From assembly GCF_000226215.1 (NCBI RefSeq), contig NZ_AGFF01000021.1, positions 1 through 52,037 on the forward strand: DNA of 52,037 bases, in the 5' to 3' direction. Below, piece by piece: positions 11,307 to 19,866 of this stretch. This DNA comes from Dietzia alimentaria 72 (GTDB lineage Bacteria > Actinomycetota > Actinomycetes > Mycobacteriales > Mycobacteriaceae). The translations under genes and the position numbers were made by a program. A model generated the notes under the pieces. That model made no database searches. It worked only from the letters and a program-made list of their open reading frames with translations, and had not been told where the DNA came from. Within the stretch, counting starts at the first letter, position 1. Each line of letters opens with the position of its first letter.

Positions 11307-11790
11307 TTAACGTCTCCGAATACAGCGAGATCGAGGAGCGGGGATTGACCGCTATGTGGCGCCCCCGGCCGGGGAGCGGGCTTGATCATCACGGAAAACG
11401 CGTGCGCGATCAAGTTCCCGGTGGGCGCGGCGTCGCTCAATGAACCAGGGCCGTCGGATGACAAGCGCATCCTGGGCCTCAAGGCGCTGGTGGGCGCGGT
11501 GCACGCGGTGGGGCTCATGGGCTCAAGAAGGCGTCCTAGTAGGAGATGATGCGCGATGGCATCACGTGGCTCGTCGCCAGTTGGGCGCAGGCCGCCGAGC
11601 GGGGCGCCAAGGCGGGCGCGGACGCGATCGAGATTTACGCGGTCCACGGCTACCTCGCGGGCGTGTTCCTCAACCGGCGCGACAGTCAGCGTACGAACGA
11701 GTACGGCGGGTCGCTGGAGAACCGGGGCGCGGCTGGCGTGCGAGGCCATTGCCGCGGTCAAGGAGCGCGTGGGAAAATCCGGCACTGATC
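11307..11790 (+). pseudogene. Old Yellow Enzyme-type flavin oxidoreductase, downstream remnant
   Basis: Continuation of the gene interrupted by the IS1380 element. NVSEYSEIEERGL is followed, after a frame change, by GLIITENACAIKFPVGAASLNEPGPSDDK. A deletion then leads to AAERGAKAGADAIEIYAVHGYLAGVFLNRR and NEYGGSLENR, the conserved FMN/substrate-binding block of the family. At least two frame changes and a missing central segment are visible, and the C-terminal third is gone. The gene is dead regardless of the IS. Confidence 0.75.
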
Positions 11791-11933
11791 GGACGGCGCC
11801 CGGCCACCCAAATCAACTGATCACCTCGCCCCCGCCGTCGCCCCGCCGCGACCTCCTCACGCCCCGCTCCTAGACTGTCCCCTCGGCGCCCGGGCCGCCG
11901 TCACCGACAGTCACCCACCGCGGGGAGCCCCAC

Positions 11934-13010
11934 GTGGAGTACGCGCAGATCGAGGCGCTGCGCGAGCGGCATCCCGCCTGGCGGATGCTGCGCGCCACGC
12001 ACGCGCCGCTGCTGCTGACGGTGCTGGGCCGGTTCTTCGTGGAGGCGGGGCGCGGCGCCAGTTCCGAAGGGGAGCTGGTGGCCGCGCTGGACGACCAGCT
12101 CTACGCCATCAACACCCAGGACCCGGAGAACCCGCGCTACCTGCGCACGGCCGCCGAGTATCTGGCCGACTGGGCCGGCCCGGAGGCGGGCTTCCTGCGC
12201 CGCTTCTACCCGCTGGGCGCCGACGAGATCCACTACGACGCCACCCCCGCCCTGGAGAAGGCCTACGCCTGGGTGCAGGGCCTGTCCGAGACCTCCTTCG
12301 TGGGCACCGAGTCGCGTCTGCAGACCGCGGTGGACCTGCTGCGCCAGATCGCCAAGGGCACTGAGTCCGACCCCGCCAAGCGCCTGGTCCAGCTCGAGCG
12401 CCGCAAGCAGGAAATCGAGCGGGAGATCGACCAGCTGCGCCAGGACCCGGCCTCCGGCCTGCTGGACCGCACCGCGGTGCGCGAGCGCTACCAGCAGTTC
12501 GCCACCACCGCCCGCGAGCTGCTGGCCGACTTCCGCCAGGTGAAGGAGAACTTCCGCGCCCTGGACCGCTCGGCGCGCGAGCGCATCGCCACGTGGCAGG
12601 GCAGCAAGGGCGAGTTGTTGGCCGAGCTCGTCCACGGCCGCAGCTTGATCGACTCCTCCGACCAAGTGCCTCACTGGCATCGATGAGCCCGGCGCGGACC
12701 GGCGCGTGCGCACGGTGCACCACGGCTGGGCGGAGGCCGCGGAGCGCACGCAGCAGACGGTCCGCAACATCTCCGAGCAGCTGCGCCGCTTCACCGACGA
12801 CCAGGTGTGGCTGGAGAACCGCCGCGTCCTGGACCGGGTGCGCCAGAACGAGACGTCGGCGATGCAGGTCCGCGAGGGTGAGCTGCCCGACCCCGGGCTG
12901 GAGCTGGAGGAGACGAGGATCGCTGCCCACGGATCGTCCGCTGTTCACTGCCTGGTCCGCTGCGGAGGTCAATAGCCTGCTCAATCCGGTCCACACCGAG
13001 GTGGTCGACA
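11934..13010 (+). pseudogene. jetA: Wadjet subunit JetA (DUF3375), decayed
   Basis: DUF3375 (type I Wadjet JetA) is the kleisin/MukF-like subunit of an SMC complex that cuts circular plasmid DNA. The first 250 residues (11934-12686) follow the family closely: HPAWRMLRATHAPLLL, FVGTESRL, RELLADFRQVKENFRALDR and LIDSSDQ. Just after SDQ the conserved GRSFRAFWDFL region is missing and the frame ends. The family sequence resumes in another frame at about 12700 (VHHGWAEAAERTQQTV.. QLRRFTDDQVWLENRRVLD) and shifts again near 12920 (TDRPLF). None of jetB, jetC or jetD is present in the window, so the system is lost. Confidence 0.85.
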
Positions 13011-13025
13011 CACCGCCGCCGCGCC

Positions 13026-13053
13026 GCTACCCACTCCGGTTTCGGAAGGGCTC
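13026..13053 (+). repeat. 28-base repeat, copy 2 (near the 3' end of the DUF262 gene)
   Basis: Twenty-five of 28 bases match the repeat at 6448-6475. It lies 17 bases beyond the stop codon of the DUF262-HNH-ATL gene and at the decayed end of jetA, and so marks a recombination or insertion boundary. Confidence 0.6.
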
Positions 13054-13069
13054 CTTCCCTAACTGGCTG

Positions 13070-15793
13070 CTACCAGGCCCCATCGAGCAGTTCCGGAATG
13101 TGTTCACTTGCTCGTGAGTTCTTCATGGTCACCAACCTCGCGTTGTGGAGCCTGATAGCGGTTCCCAGAGCCGGGTCGGCGAGGAGCTGTCGCGCGGATC
13201 GAAGATCGTGGACGTGCAAGGTGGTTTGGTCGTCGCTCAGTGAGGTGAAACCACTGTCTGTCACCTGGACTGATTCACCGACGAGAGTGGCAAGCAAACT
13301 ACTGGCGCTGTCGGCGAGCATCGGACTTCGCGCGACCCACAGTCTGATCAACGGGCCATTCTCTGAGACGGTCACGTCGGCGACGAAGTACCCGCCTGCG
13401 TAGACGGTCCACAGCGTAGAGCCCCGCGCCGGTATCGAAACCGACCAATGGACCGCCTCGAGGAGTTCAGGTCGTGGCAAGAACGCTCTGGCGTAAGTGT
13501 GCAAGAGCGCAAGAGCCTCCTCCGCATACGGCGATGTCCTCAGGTGCTCCGTGTTCAGCGACGTCGGAGTCGTGCGGGTCTTTGGCGCCCACCGCGTATT
13601 ACGGCCAGCCGGGGCCGGCTGGCCTGTGACAACCCACGATGCGAGGTCCGTCGGCGTGAGCAGCCGGTTCCTGAAGAGAGCACGACGCCCGAATGTGCGG
13701 AGTTCCGATCGGACACGACGGATCGCCGTGTCCGGGTCAGAAGGCCAGCCGCCGTTCGTGCGATCTTCGACGCCTTCCACGAGGTCGTCGACGAACAGTC
13801 GTTGTGCAGGATCGGCCCTCCCGCTGTCGTCGAACTCAAGTCCCTCACTGGCCAGAACGTCCTGTACGTCCCGCTCGTCACGAGGATCGATCCAGGCGAA
13901 CCCGGGAGAAACCGAACCGTCGACGGTCAGAATGCGATAGGCGTTCGGAACCGGGTGACTGGCAAGCCGCTGAGCCAAGGGCACCGGGTGAGTACCGACG
14001 GCTGAAGCAACGTCTCCGTATGTAGTCCAGTGTCCGGCGGGTATTGACGCGGCTACCTGGTCCAGTGCTCGCCACAGAGCGCTGGAGTCGTCCAGGGAAG
14101 TGGCGACGGGGCCTGGCCACTCGTTGATGATCCTTTCCGCGATGTCCTCGGCGCGGGCCGCGATCTGTTCCGGCCCCCAGACCTCGGACTGGGCGGGGAA
14201 GTGGTTGAGGCGAATACCACTTCGGGCGAATTCGGCCTTCTTCTCGGCGAATGGCCGATTACCCAGTGGGCTGTTATAGCCGGTGAGCGTGAGATTTCCG
14301 AGCGTGTGGAGTAAACGCGTGTGAACGTCGGGCACCGTCTCGTCGTCGTCAATAAGCGCCTCGAGATCGGCCGTCCATTCCTCGGACAGTGTCTGCGGCA
14401 TGATGTGCTCGATGGTGGTCTGAGAGAGGTCGACAGCCTCCTTGCTCCGGTATGTCTCCTCGAGCCACCTCATGACCAACGCCCTATGGTTGGCACGCCC
14501 CTTGATGTAGAAGGGCGAGAGCGCTACAGCACTGCGGATCTCGGCATCCGTGGCGAAGTGTTTCCTTCCGGTGGACAGGTATTCGGACACGGCCTCATCG
14601 AGCGGCAGCCCAGTGTCGGCCTCGGCGACCACGCCGAGCAGTGTTCGGTTGACGTTCGACGACGAGCGGCCGATCACGAGTCGGCGAACAAGATAGCTCT
14701 CGATCGCCAGCATTGCCCGGGCCACGGTGGCCGAGTCGGATTCGCCTCGAGCGCGTAGGTCGAGGAAGTGCAGCATCACTGGAAGGACGGTCGATGAATC
14801 CCAGCGGTGCAGACGGAGGAGCCGAAACCTGACGGCCTCGTCCATTTCCTCCACTGGATGGGTCACGATTCGAAGCAACCTGCCGAGTGCCGACAGACGT
14901 TCGACCTCGGCGACGATGGCGTCTTCGCCACTGACCGCGTCCAGGCGCCTTTGTTGAAGGGTGTACGTGTCCGCCTGCTTCACGGTGGGACGATCCCTCA
15001 CCAGATCGAACCAGAACAGGACTTCGAGTTCTTCCGTAGTCAGTGCGTCCTGCAGAGGCTTCCAGTGATACCGGTAAACCTCCTCCGCGCGCGTCGGTAG
15101 ACGCATGAAGAGATAGTTGCGCAGCAGGTCGGCTTGGCTGAGCTGGAGGCCAGTGTTATTGAGCGATTCGAAGATTCGGTGAACGTTGTCGTTCGCATCG
15201 GTAGTCACGACGACCAGTGACACGCCCTGCGTGCTGGCGGCTTCGATGCGGTCGATGTCGTGAGGATCCTCTGGATCGTCAGCCATGATCAACTTCCGAC
15301 GGAAGAACCGATAGGCCTCACCGACGGGATCCTCGCCGCCGGCCTCAGGGAGACGGTCGATTACCGCGCGATACGAATCGCGGTCTGCCTGGGTCGGTAA
15401 GAGTTTGAGCTGGAGCGCGTCCGACTCGAACTTGTTGATCAGGTAGAGCTCGTTCACTGCCTCGGCCTTGCGGGGCTCGCCGGTCTCTAAATGGTGGTCC
15501 CGGATGGCGGCGAGTAGAAGCGTGAGTGTGGTCAGCCGCTGTTGCCCGTCGACGACAAGGAACCGCTGGACTCCTCCAGCCGCCGTGCCAGGGGCAGGAG
15601 AGAGCACCAGGGAGCCCAAGAAATGCGACGCCGTCGGGTCTACTTCCCGCTCATCGGCGAGCTGAACGATGTCCTCCCACAACTGCGCCCGGTTCGCCTC
15701 TTTCCACTGGTACGGACGCTGGTACAGCGGCACCTGGTACTGCCAGGGCCCCTGGAGGATCTGGTTGAGGCCTCGTTCCTGAGCGTTGACCAT
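13070..15793 (-). CDS. DUF262-HNH (GmrSD-like) nuclease with alkyltransferase-like domain
   Basis: A 907-residue protein, probably a modification-dependent restriction factor. The N-terminal DUF262 (GmrS-like, ParB/Srx-fold NTPase) has VPLYQRPYQW (21-30) and VVDGQQRLTTL (80-90). A DUF1524-type HNH nuclease has TIEHIMPQ (460-467) and LGNLTLTGYNSPLGN (498-512). Residues about 570-675 look like an O6-alkylguanine alkyltransferase-like (ATL) domain: IPAGHWTTYGDVASAVG, then HPVPNAYRIL where the active alkyltransferase would have PCHR, then GFAWID. The catalytic Cys is absent, as in ATL proteins that bind damaged or alkylated guanine without repairing it. The last 230 residues are unassigned. ATG at 15793; single gene. 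Confidence 0.85.
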   Translation of the reverse strand: MVNAQERGLNQILQGPWQYQVPLYQRPYQWKEANRAQLWEDIVQLADEREVDPTASHFLGSLVLSPAPGTAAGGVQRFLVVDGQQRLTTLTLLLAAIRDHHLETGEPRKAEAVNELYLINKFESDALQLKLLPTQADRDSYRAVIDRLPEAGGEDPVGEAYRFFRRKLIMADDPEDPHDIDRIEAASTQGVSLVVVTTDANDNVHRIFESLNNTGLQLSQADLLRNYLFMRLPTRAEEVYRYHWKPLQDALTTEELEVLFWFDLVRDRPTVKQADTYTLQQRRLDAVSGEDAIVAEVERLSALGRLLRIVTHPVEEMDEAVRFRLLRLHRWDSSTVLPVMLHFLDLRARGESDSATVARAMLAIESYLVRRLVIGRSSSNVNRTLLGVVAEADTGLPLDEAVSEYLSTGRKHFATDAEIRSAVALSPFYIKGRANHRALVMRWLEETYRSKEAVDLSQTTIEHIMPQTLSEEWTADLEALIDDDETVPDVHTRLLHTLGNLTLTGYNSPLGNRPFAEKKAEFARSGIRLNHFPAQSEVWGPEQIAARAEDIAERIINEWPGPVATSLDDSSALWRALDQVAASIPAGHWTTYGDVASAVGTHPVPLAQRLASHPVPNAYRILTVDGSVSPGFAWIDPRDERDVQDVLASEGLEFDDSGRADPAQRLFVDDLVEGVEDRTNGGWPSDPDTAIRRVRSELRTFGRRALFRNRLLTPTDLASWVVTGQPAPAGRNTRWAPKTRTTPTSLNTEHLRTSPYAEEALALLHTYARAFLPRPELLEAVHWSVSIPARGSTLWTVYAGGYFVADVTVSENGPLIRLWVARSPMLADSASSLLATLVGESVQVTDSGFTSLSDDQTTLHVHDLRSARQLLADPALGTAIRLHNARLVTMKNSRASEHIPELLDGAW

Positions 15794-16029
15794 CGTGTGG
15801 TGTCGTCCTGTTCCTACTCGATGTGCACATTGCTAAACCTGCGGCCAACCCTAGTCAGGTCAGGTTTGTCGTCGCCTGCCACCCGACCGGGCGAGCGCTG
15901 ACCAACGAATACGACCCGAGCGGGCTACCTAAGTTTCAGAGCTGCGTCCGCTTGCGCACCCGTCGGGTAGCGAGCGGGACCGCGCCGTGGGCTGTGCGGA
16001 TTGCTGACGGGGGACTGCCGTTTAGTGCG

Positions 16030-16220
16030 CGTACTGTCTCAGCCGCGCCTATGTTCGCCGACGGCGGGCCGCGGTGGAGCGATCCGGAGGCCATCGAAAC
16101 CGCTTGCATTGGCCATGGGCATCGTCGCCGTAACGACGCCTCCGAGCTCGGCTTCGCCAGCGACGAGTTGTGTGGCCGCGGACTGCGCACCCGGGAACCG
16201 GCGGCGCGGGACTCCGCTGA
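16030..16220 (+). pseudogene. Thiolase gene fragment
   Basis: The translation VSAAPMFADGGPRWSDPEAIET and, after a frame change, the DNA up to GLRTRE match the intact thiolase at 23276-24487 (its segment around 23645-23810, VSAVPMFADGGPLWSDPTVIET). Nothing recognisable as thiolase lies on either side. This is a small relic of a second copy or of a recombination event. Confidence 0.75.
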
Positions 16221-16243
16221 CCTCGACCCAAACCGGTGTGGGC

Positions 16244-16885
16244 TCAGACCGCGAACTGTCGGCGCGCGGCCTCGACCAGCCAGCGTTCGTACCGTCGGAA
16301 GCTCCAGCCCCCTTGGAGGACGAGCTGTTGATGGCTCTCCGGTGACCATAAGAACGACAGCGCCGCGGCCGCCTCGTCGACGTCGTCGATCGGTCCGACG
16401 ATCCCCCGGCTGGCCAGGAGATCTATGGCGCTCCGGTAGTCCAGACGGCGCCGCTGGAGCAGAGCCGACAGCGCCTCGGCGATAACCGGATCGGCGTTCG
16501 CGGCAGCGAGGTACTCGCTCCACAACACACTGGTTCGCGCGTTGGCAGCGCCTATAAGTCCGGCGAGCGCTGGGAGGAGCTCGTCGCTATCGGAGGTCGC
16601 GACGAGCTCTCGCGCGGCATCCGACTCCGCGAGCAGCTGATCTCCCTCGGCGCCGGCAAAGGCCTGCTCGAACGCGCTGAGTAGCAGGGCACGCTTCGGC
16701 CCGTTGGCCTTCACGGTTTCCGTTGACACCCCTGCTCGGTCGGCGATATCGCCGAGGGATGTGCCGCCGTAGCCCCGTTCGGTGAAGCAGGCGGCGGCCG
16801 CGGCGACGACCCGTGTCCGGGTGTTGGCCGCTTGCTCGGCGCGCAGCGTCGACCGATACGCACGGGTAGGAATTTCCTCCGACAT
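16244..16885 (-). CDS. TetR-family transcriptional regulator
   Basis: A 213-residue repressor-type protein. The N-terminal helix-turn-helix is typical (TRTRVVAAAAACFTERGYGGTSLGDIADRAGVSTETVKAN, about residues 22-61). The ligand-binding part is not family-specific. It is transcribed away from the glycosyltransferase-oxidase gene across an 86-base gap that carries an inverted repeat, so it most likely controls that operon and itself. ATG at 16885. The effector is unknown. Confidence 0.9.
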   Translation of the reverse strand: MSEEIPTRAYRSTLRAEQAANTRTRVVAAAAACFTERGYGGTSLGDIADRAGVSTETVKANGPKRALLLSAFEQAFAGAEGDQLLAESDAARELVATSDSDELLPALAGLIGAANARTSVLWSEYLAAANADPVIAEALSALLQRRRLDYRSAIDLLASRGIVGPIDDVDEAAAALSFLWSPESHQQLVLQGGWSFRRYERWLVEAARRQFAV

Positions 16886-16932
16886 CGTCCATCCTTATTG
16901 ACTTGCCTATTGGGGTGGTGAATACTTTCTGG

Positions 16933-16954
16933 GGCAGGCCAATAATAGCCTGCC
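16933..16954. promoter_or_regulatory. Inverted repeat in the tetR / glycosyltransferase intergenic region
   Basis: GGCAGGC and GCCTGCC (7-base perfect arms) are separated by CAATAATA. The site lies 18 bases upstream of the glycosyltransferase start and 48 bases from the tetR start. It is a plausible TetR operator; the assignment comes from position and symmetry only. Confidence 0.5.
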
Positions 16955-16971
16955 TCACCGGAGGACCACTC

Positions 16972-19692
16972 ATGGCATCCATCCTTCTCACCTCCACTCC
17001 AGTTCGCGGCCACGTCACCCCGCTACTGTCCATCGCCCAGTCACTCGTGGGCGCGGGGGACCGGGTGCGATTCCTGACGGGCGAGAGATACCGCGACGAG
17101 GTCGTCGGCACCGGCGCGGACTTCCTGCCACTCCCACCCGAGGCTGACTACGACGACCGCGATATCGACGCCGCCTTCCCCGGCCGGCGAGGGCTCCGCG
17201 GACCCGCCGGCGTGCGCTACGACATGATCGAGATCTTCCTGCGCCCGGTCCCGGCGCAACTGTCCGCTGTGCGCGCGGCATTGGCGGCCGAACCGACCGA
17301 CGTCATACTGGCCGAATCGATGTTCGCGGCCGCCGCCGTCCTGACCGGCGTCCCCCGCGAGCAACGACCACTCGTCGTCAATCTGGGCATCGTTCCGCTC
17401 GCGGTCAAGCACCCGGACGTCGCCCCCTTCGGCCTGGGTATCCCACCCCGTCCAGGCATGGTGGGCCGCCTTCGTAACCGGCTCCTCAGCGTCGGGGCCG
17501 AGCAGGTCGTCTTCAGACCGATCCAGCGCTATGCCAACGAGATCGCCCGGTCCGAGATCGGGCGCGATCTGCCGCGATTTTTCCTCGACTGGCCCGCCGG
17601 TGCAGACCTGCTCGTGCAGTTCACGGTGCCGGCGTTCGAGTATCCCCGGCCCGGTCTCGCGGATACTGTCAGGTTCGTCGGACCCGTCGCCCGATCGCGA
17701 CCGTCCGCTACGCCCCTCCCGGACTGGTGGGACGACCTGACCGACGATCGACCCGTGGTGCACGTGACCCAGGGAACCGTCGCCAACTCGGATTGGGCCC
17801 TCGTCGAGCCGGCCATCCGCGCACTGGCCGACGACGACGTGGTGGTCGTCGTCAGTACGGGGGGCCGCCCGCTGGAGAGTCTTCCCACGGACCTTCCCGG
17901 CAACGTGCGCGCGGCGCCGTTCCTGCCGTACGACCGGCTTCTCCCGATGACCGACCTGTTCATCACCAACGGTGGCTACGGCGGAGTGCATTACGCACTC
18001 GAGCACGGCGTCCCGATAATCGTTGCCGGCCGGACCGAGGACAAGACCGAAGTGAGCGCCCGCGTGGGCTGGAGTGGCGCGGGAATCGATCTGCGGACCG
18101 ACACCCCGACCGCACAGCAGATCGCCGCCGCTGCCCGACGGATCCTCTCGGACGAGCGTTACCGGACCAAGGCCGCCGCCATCGGCCAAGACATCCGACG
18201 CTCACCCGGACCCGACGCCGTACACAACCTGCTCGTCGAGGCGCTCGCTGCCTCCCACACAATGAGGAGAACACCCGTCATGAACACCGCATCAGTGACC
18301 GTCGGAGAGATACGGGACGCCCGCGATCTCGACGACCTCTCCGGACTGCTCTCGGGAACGCTCTCGCAGCCGGTCGACCCCGACTGGGACGAGTCCCGGC
18401 GAGCGTGGCAACTGACCGTCGACCAGCGACCCAGGGCCGTCGTCACCGCGTGCGACGCCCGCGACATCATCCTCACAGTGCGCGCGGCCGCCTCGCTCGG
18501 GCTGCGGGTCGCGGCGCAGAACACCGGGCACAACGTGTCCCCTCTCGGGGACCTGACCGGGACGATTCTCGTGCGGACCGCCGCACTGGCAGAGGTGGAG
18601 ATCAACTCCGACACCCGGGTGGCGCGCGTGGGCGCCGGCGCCCGGTGGGGCGACCTCCAGGCGGCTGCCACAGCCAAGAACCTGATCGGGGTCGGCGGGT
18701 TCTCCTACGACGTCGGGGTGATCGGGCTGATCCTCGGGGGAGGGCTCGGCTGGTTGTCCCGTTCACACGGGCTCGCGTCGGCGTCGGTGCTCGGCTTCGA
18801 CGTCGTGACGGCCGACGGAGTGCCGCGTCACCTTGACGAGCAGCACGAACCCGAACTGTTCCGGGCGGTCCTGCAGGGAGCGGATCTCGGCGTGATCCTC
18901 GCGGTCGACATCCAGCTGTACGCCACCGTCGAGATGACAGCCGGCGCGCTGTTCTGGCCCGGCGCCTCGACTCGGGAGGTTGTGCGCTTCTGGGCCGGGT
19001 GGACGGAGAGCCTCCCGGACGCGGTGACGTCCGTGGTGCGGCTCCTGCGCGTACCTGAGGCACCCGGCGTCCCGCCGTTCCTCGCGGGCCGCGAATTCGT
19101 CGTCATCGAGCTCGTCGCGCAGCTACCCTGCGCCGAGGTCGACATGATCGTGGCCCCGCTGCGCGACATGGCGCCCGAGATCGACACGATCTCCCTTGCC
19201 TCCCCGGTCGAGCTCGGCGCCCTCCACATGGATCCGCCGCACCCGTCGGCGGCTCTCAGTGCCAGTGCGGTGCTCCACTCACTGCCGACTGAGTGTGCTG
19301 ATGCGCTCGTCGACGTCCTGGGGGGAGACGACGGGCGCGGGCTGACTTCCGTGGAACTGCGCGACCTCGGCGGGGCGCTCGACCGCGGTGGGCGGTCCGC
19401 GGTGGCCGGCGCGCGAGCGCTTATGGTCGCGGTGGCGGTGGCCCCGCCCTCCGGCGCGGGGGGTGCGCCCGGCGCAGACGCTCTCGCCGCCGGCCGAGTG
19501 GGGCTCGACGCGGTGATTCGTGCGGTGGCACCTATCAGCGCTCCGCGGCGTCTGCGCTCGATGACCGAGACGCGGGTAAATCCCCGAGAACTGTGGGCCG
19601 ATGACCTCACCGAACTGCAGGCCCTCAAACAGCAGTGGGACCCTGCGAATCTGGTTCACGCGAACCATTCCGTCGTCAACGCGATGCGCTGA
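16972..19692 (+). CDS. Glycosyltransferase - FAD-dependent oxidase fusion
   Basis: A 906-residue protein. Residues 1 to about 430 are a UGT/MGT-type (GT1) glycosyltransferase: N-terminal TPVRGHVTPLLSIAQSL, the VTQGTVAN strand and the nucleotide-sugar block FITNGGYGGVHYALEHGVP at about 328-346. Residues 437-906 are a PCMH-type FAD oxidase of the berberine-bridge/6-hydroxynicotine oxidase kind: QNTGHN with the likely FAD-linked His520, LGGGLGWLSR, and the C-terminal WDPANLVHANHSV. The start is ATG 16972 after GGAGG. At the junction an ATG (18280) preceded by GAGGAG remains in frame, so the oxidase may also be made alone. An SMP-30-like gene follows. The pair could glycosylate and oxidise a small molecule; the substrate is unknown. 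Confidence 0.85.
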   Translation: MASILLTSTPVRGHVTPLLSIAQSLVGAGDRVRFLTGERYRDEVVGTGADFLPLPPEADYDDRDIDAAFPGRRGLRGPAGVRYDMIEIFLRPVPAQLSAVRAALAAEPTDVILAESMFAAAAVLTGVPREQRPLVVNLGIVPLAVKHPDVAPFGLGIPPRPGMVGRLRNRLLSVGAEQVVFRPIQRYANEIARSEIGRDLPRFFLDWPAGADLLVQFTVPAFEYPRPGLADTVRFVGPVARSRPSATPLPDWWDDLTDDRPVVHVTQGTVANSDWALVEPAIRALADDDVVVVVSTGGRPLESLPTDLPGNVRAAPFLPYDRLLPMTDLFITNGGYGGVHYALEHGVPIIVAGRTEDKTEVSARVGWSGAGIDLRTDTPTAQQIAAAARRILSDERYRTKAAAIGQDIRRSPGPDAVHNLLVEALAASHTMRRTPVMNTASVTVGEIRDARDLDDLSGLLSGTLSQPVDPDWDESRRAWQLTVDQRPRAVVTACDARDIILTVRAAASLGLRVAAQNTGHNVSPLGDLTGTILVRTAALAEVEINSDTRVARVGAGARWGDLQAAATAKNLIGVGGFSYDVGVIGLILGGGLGWLSRSHGLASASVLGFDVVTADGVPRHLDEQHEPELFRAVLQGADLGVILAVDIQLYATVEMTAGALFWPGASTREVVRFWAGWTESLPDAVTSVVRLLRVPEAPGVPPFLAGREFVVIELVAQLPCAEVDMIVAPLRDMAPEIDTISLASPVELGALHMDPPHPSAALSASAVLHSLPTECADALVDVLGGDDGRGLTSVELRDLGGALDRGGRSAVAGARALMVAVAVAPPSGAGGAPGADALAAGRVGLDAVIRAVAPISAPRRLRSMTETRVNPRELWADDLTELQALKQQWDPANLVHANHSVVNAMR
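18269..18282 (+). promoter_or_regulatory. Internal ribosome-binding site at the fusion junction
   Basis: AATGAGGAGAACACCCGTCATG: a good Shine-Dalgarno (GAGGAG) stands nine bases before ATG 18280, which begins the FAD-oxidase half in the same frame as the glycosyltransferase. This looks like a former intergenic region whose stop codon was lost. Confidence 0.6.
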
Positions 19693-19700
19693 CAACGCGG

Positions 19701-19727
19701 CGACGAGGCCGCCGGGCGGCCTCGTCG
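19701..19727 (+). terminator. Hairpin after the glycosyltransferase-oxidase gene
   Basis: CGACGAGGCCGCC and its exact complement are separated by one base, giving a very stable stem 9 bases past the stop codon. There is no T-run, so it may be a pause or mRNA-stability structure or a Rho-assisted terminator rather than a classic one. Confidence 0.55.
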
Positions 19728-19866
19728 AAGTCCCAGTGTCAGCTGCCGAAATACGGCGGCGGGCTGCTGCGGCGATGGGCGGACGCCCACAAATCGTCGG
19801 TCGAAGCGGGCGAGAGTGCATCATCGGGGGTGGAGTCGCTGACGTTGTTAAAAAGGAGCGTGCACG

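Noticed and set aside
17041-18189. 382-codon open frame on the minus strand
   Set aside because: Antisense to the glycosyltransferase half of the fusion gene.
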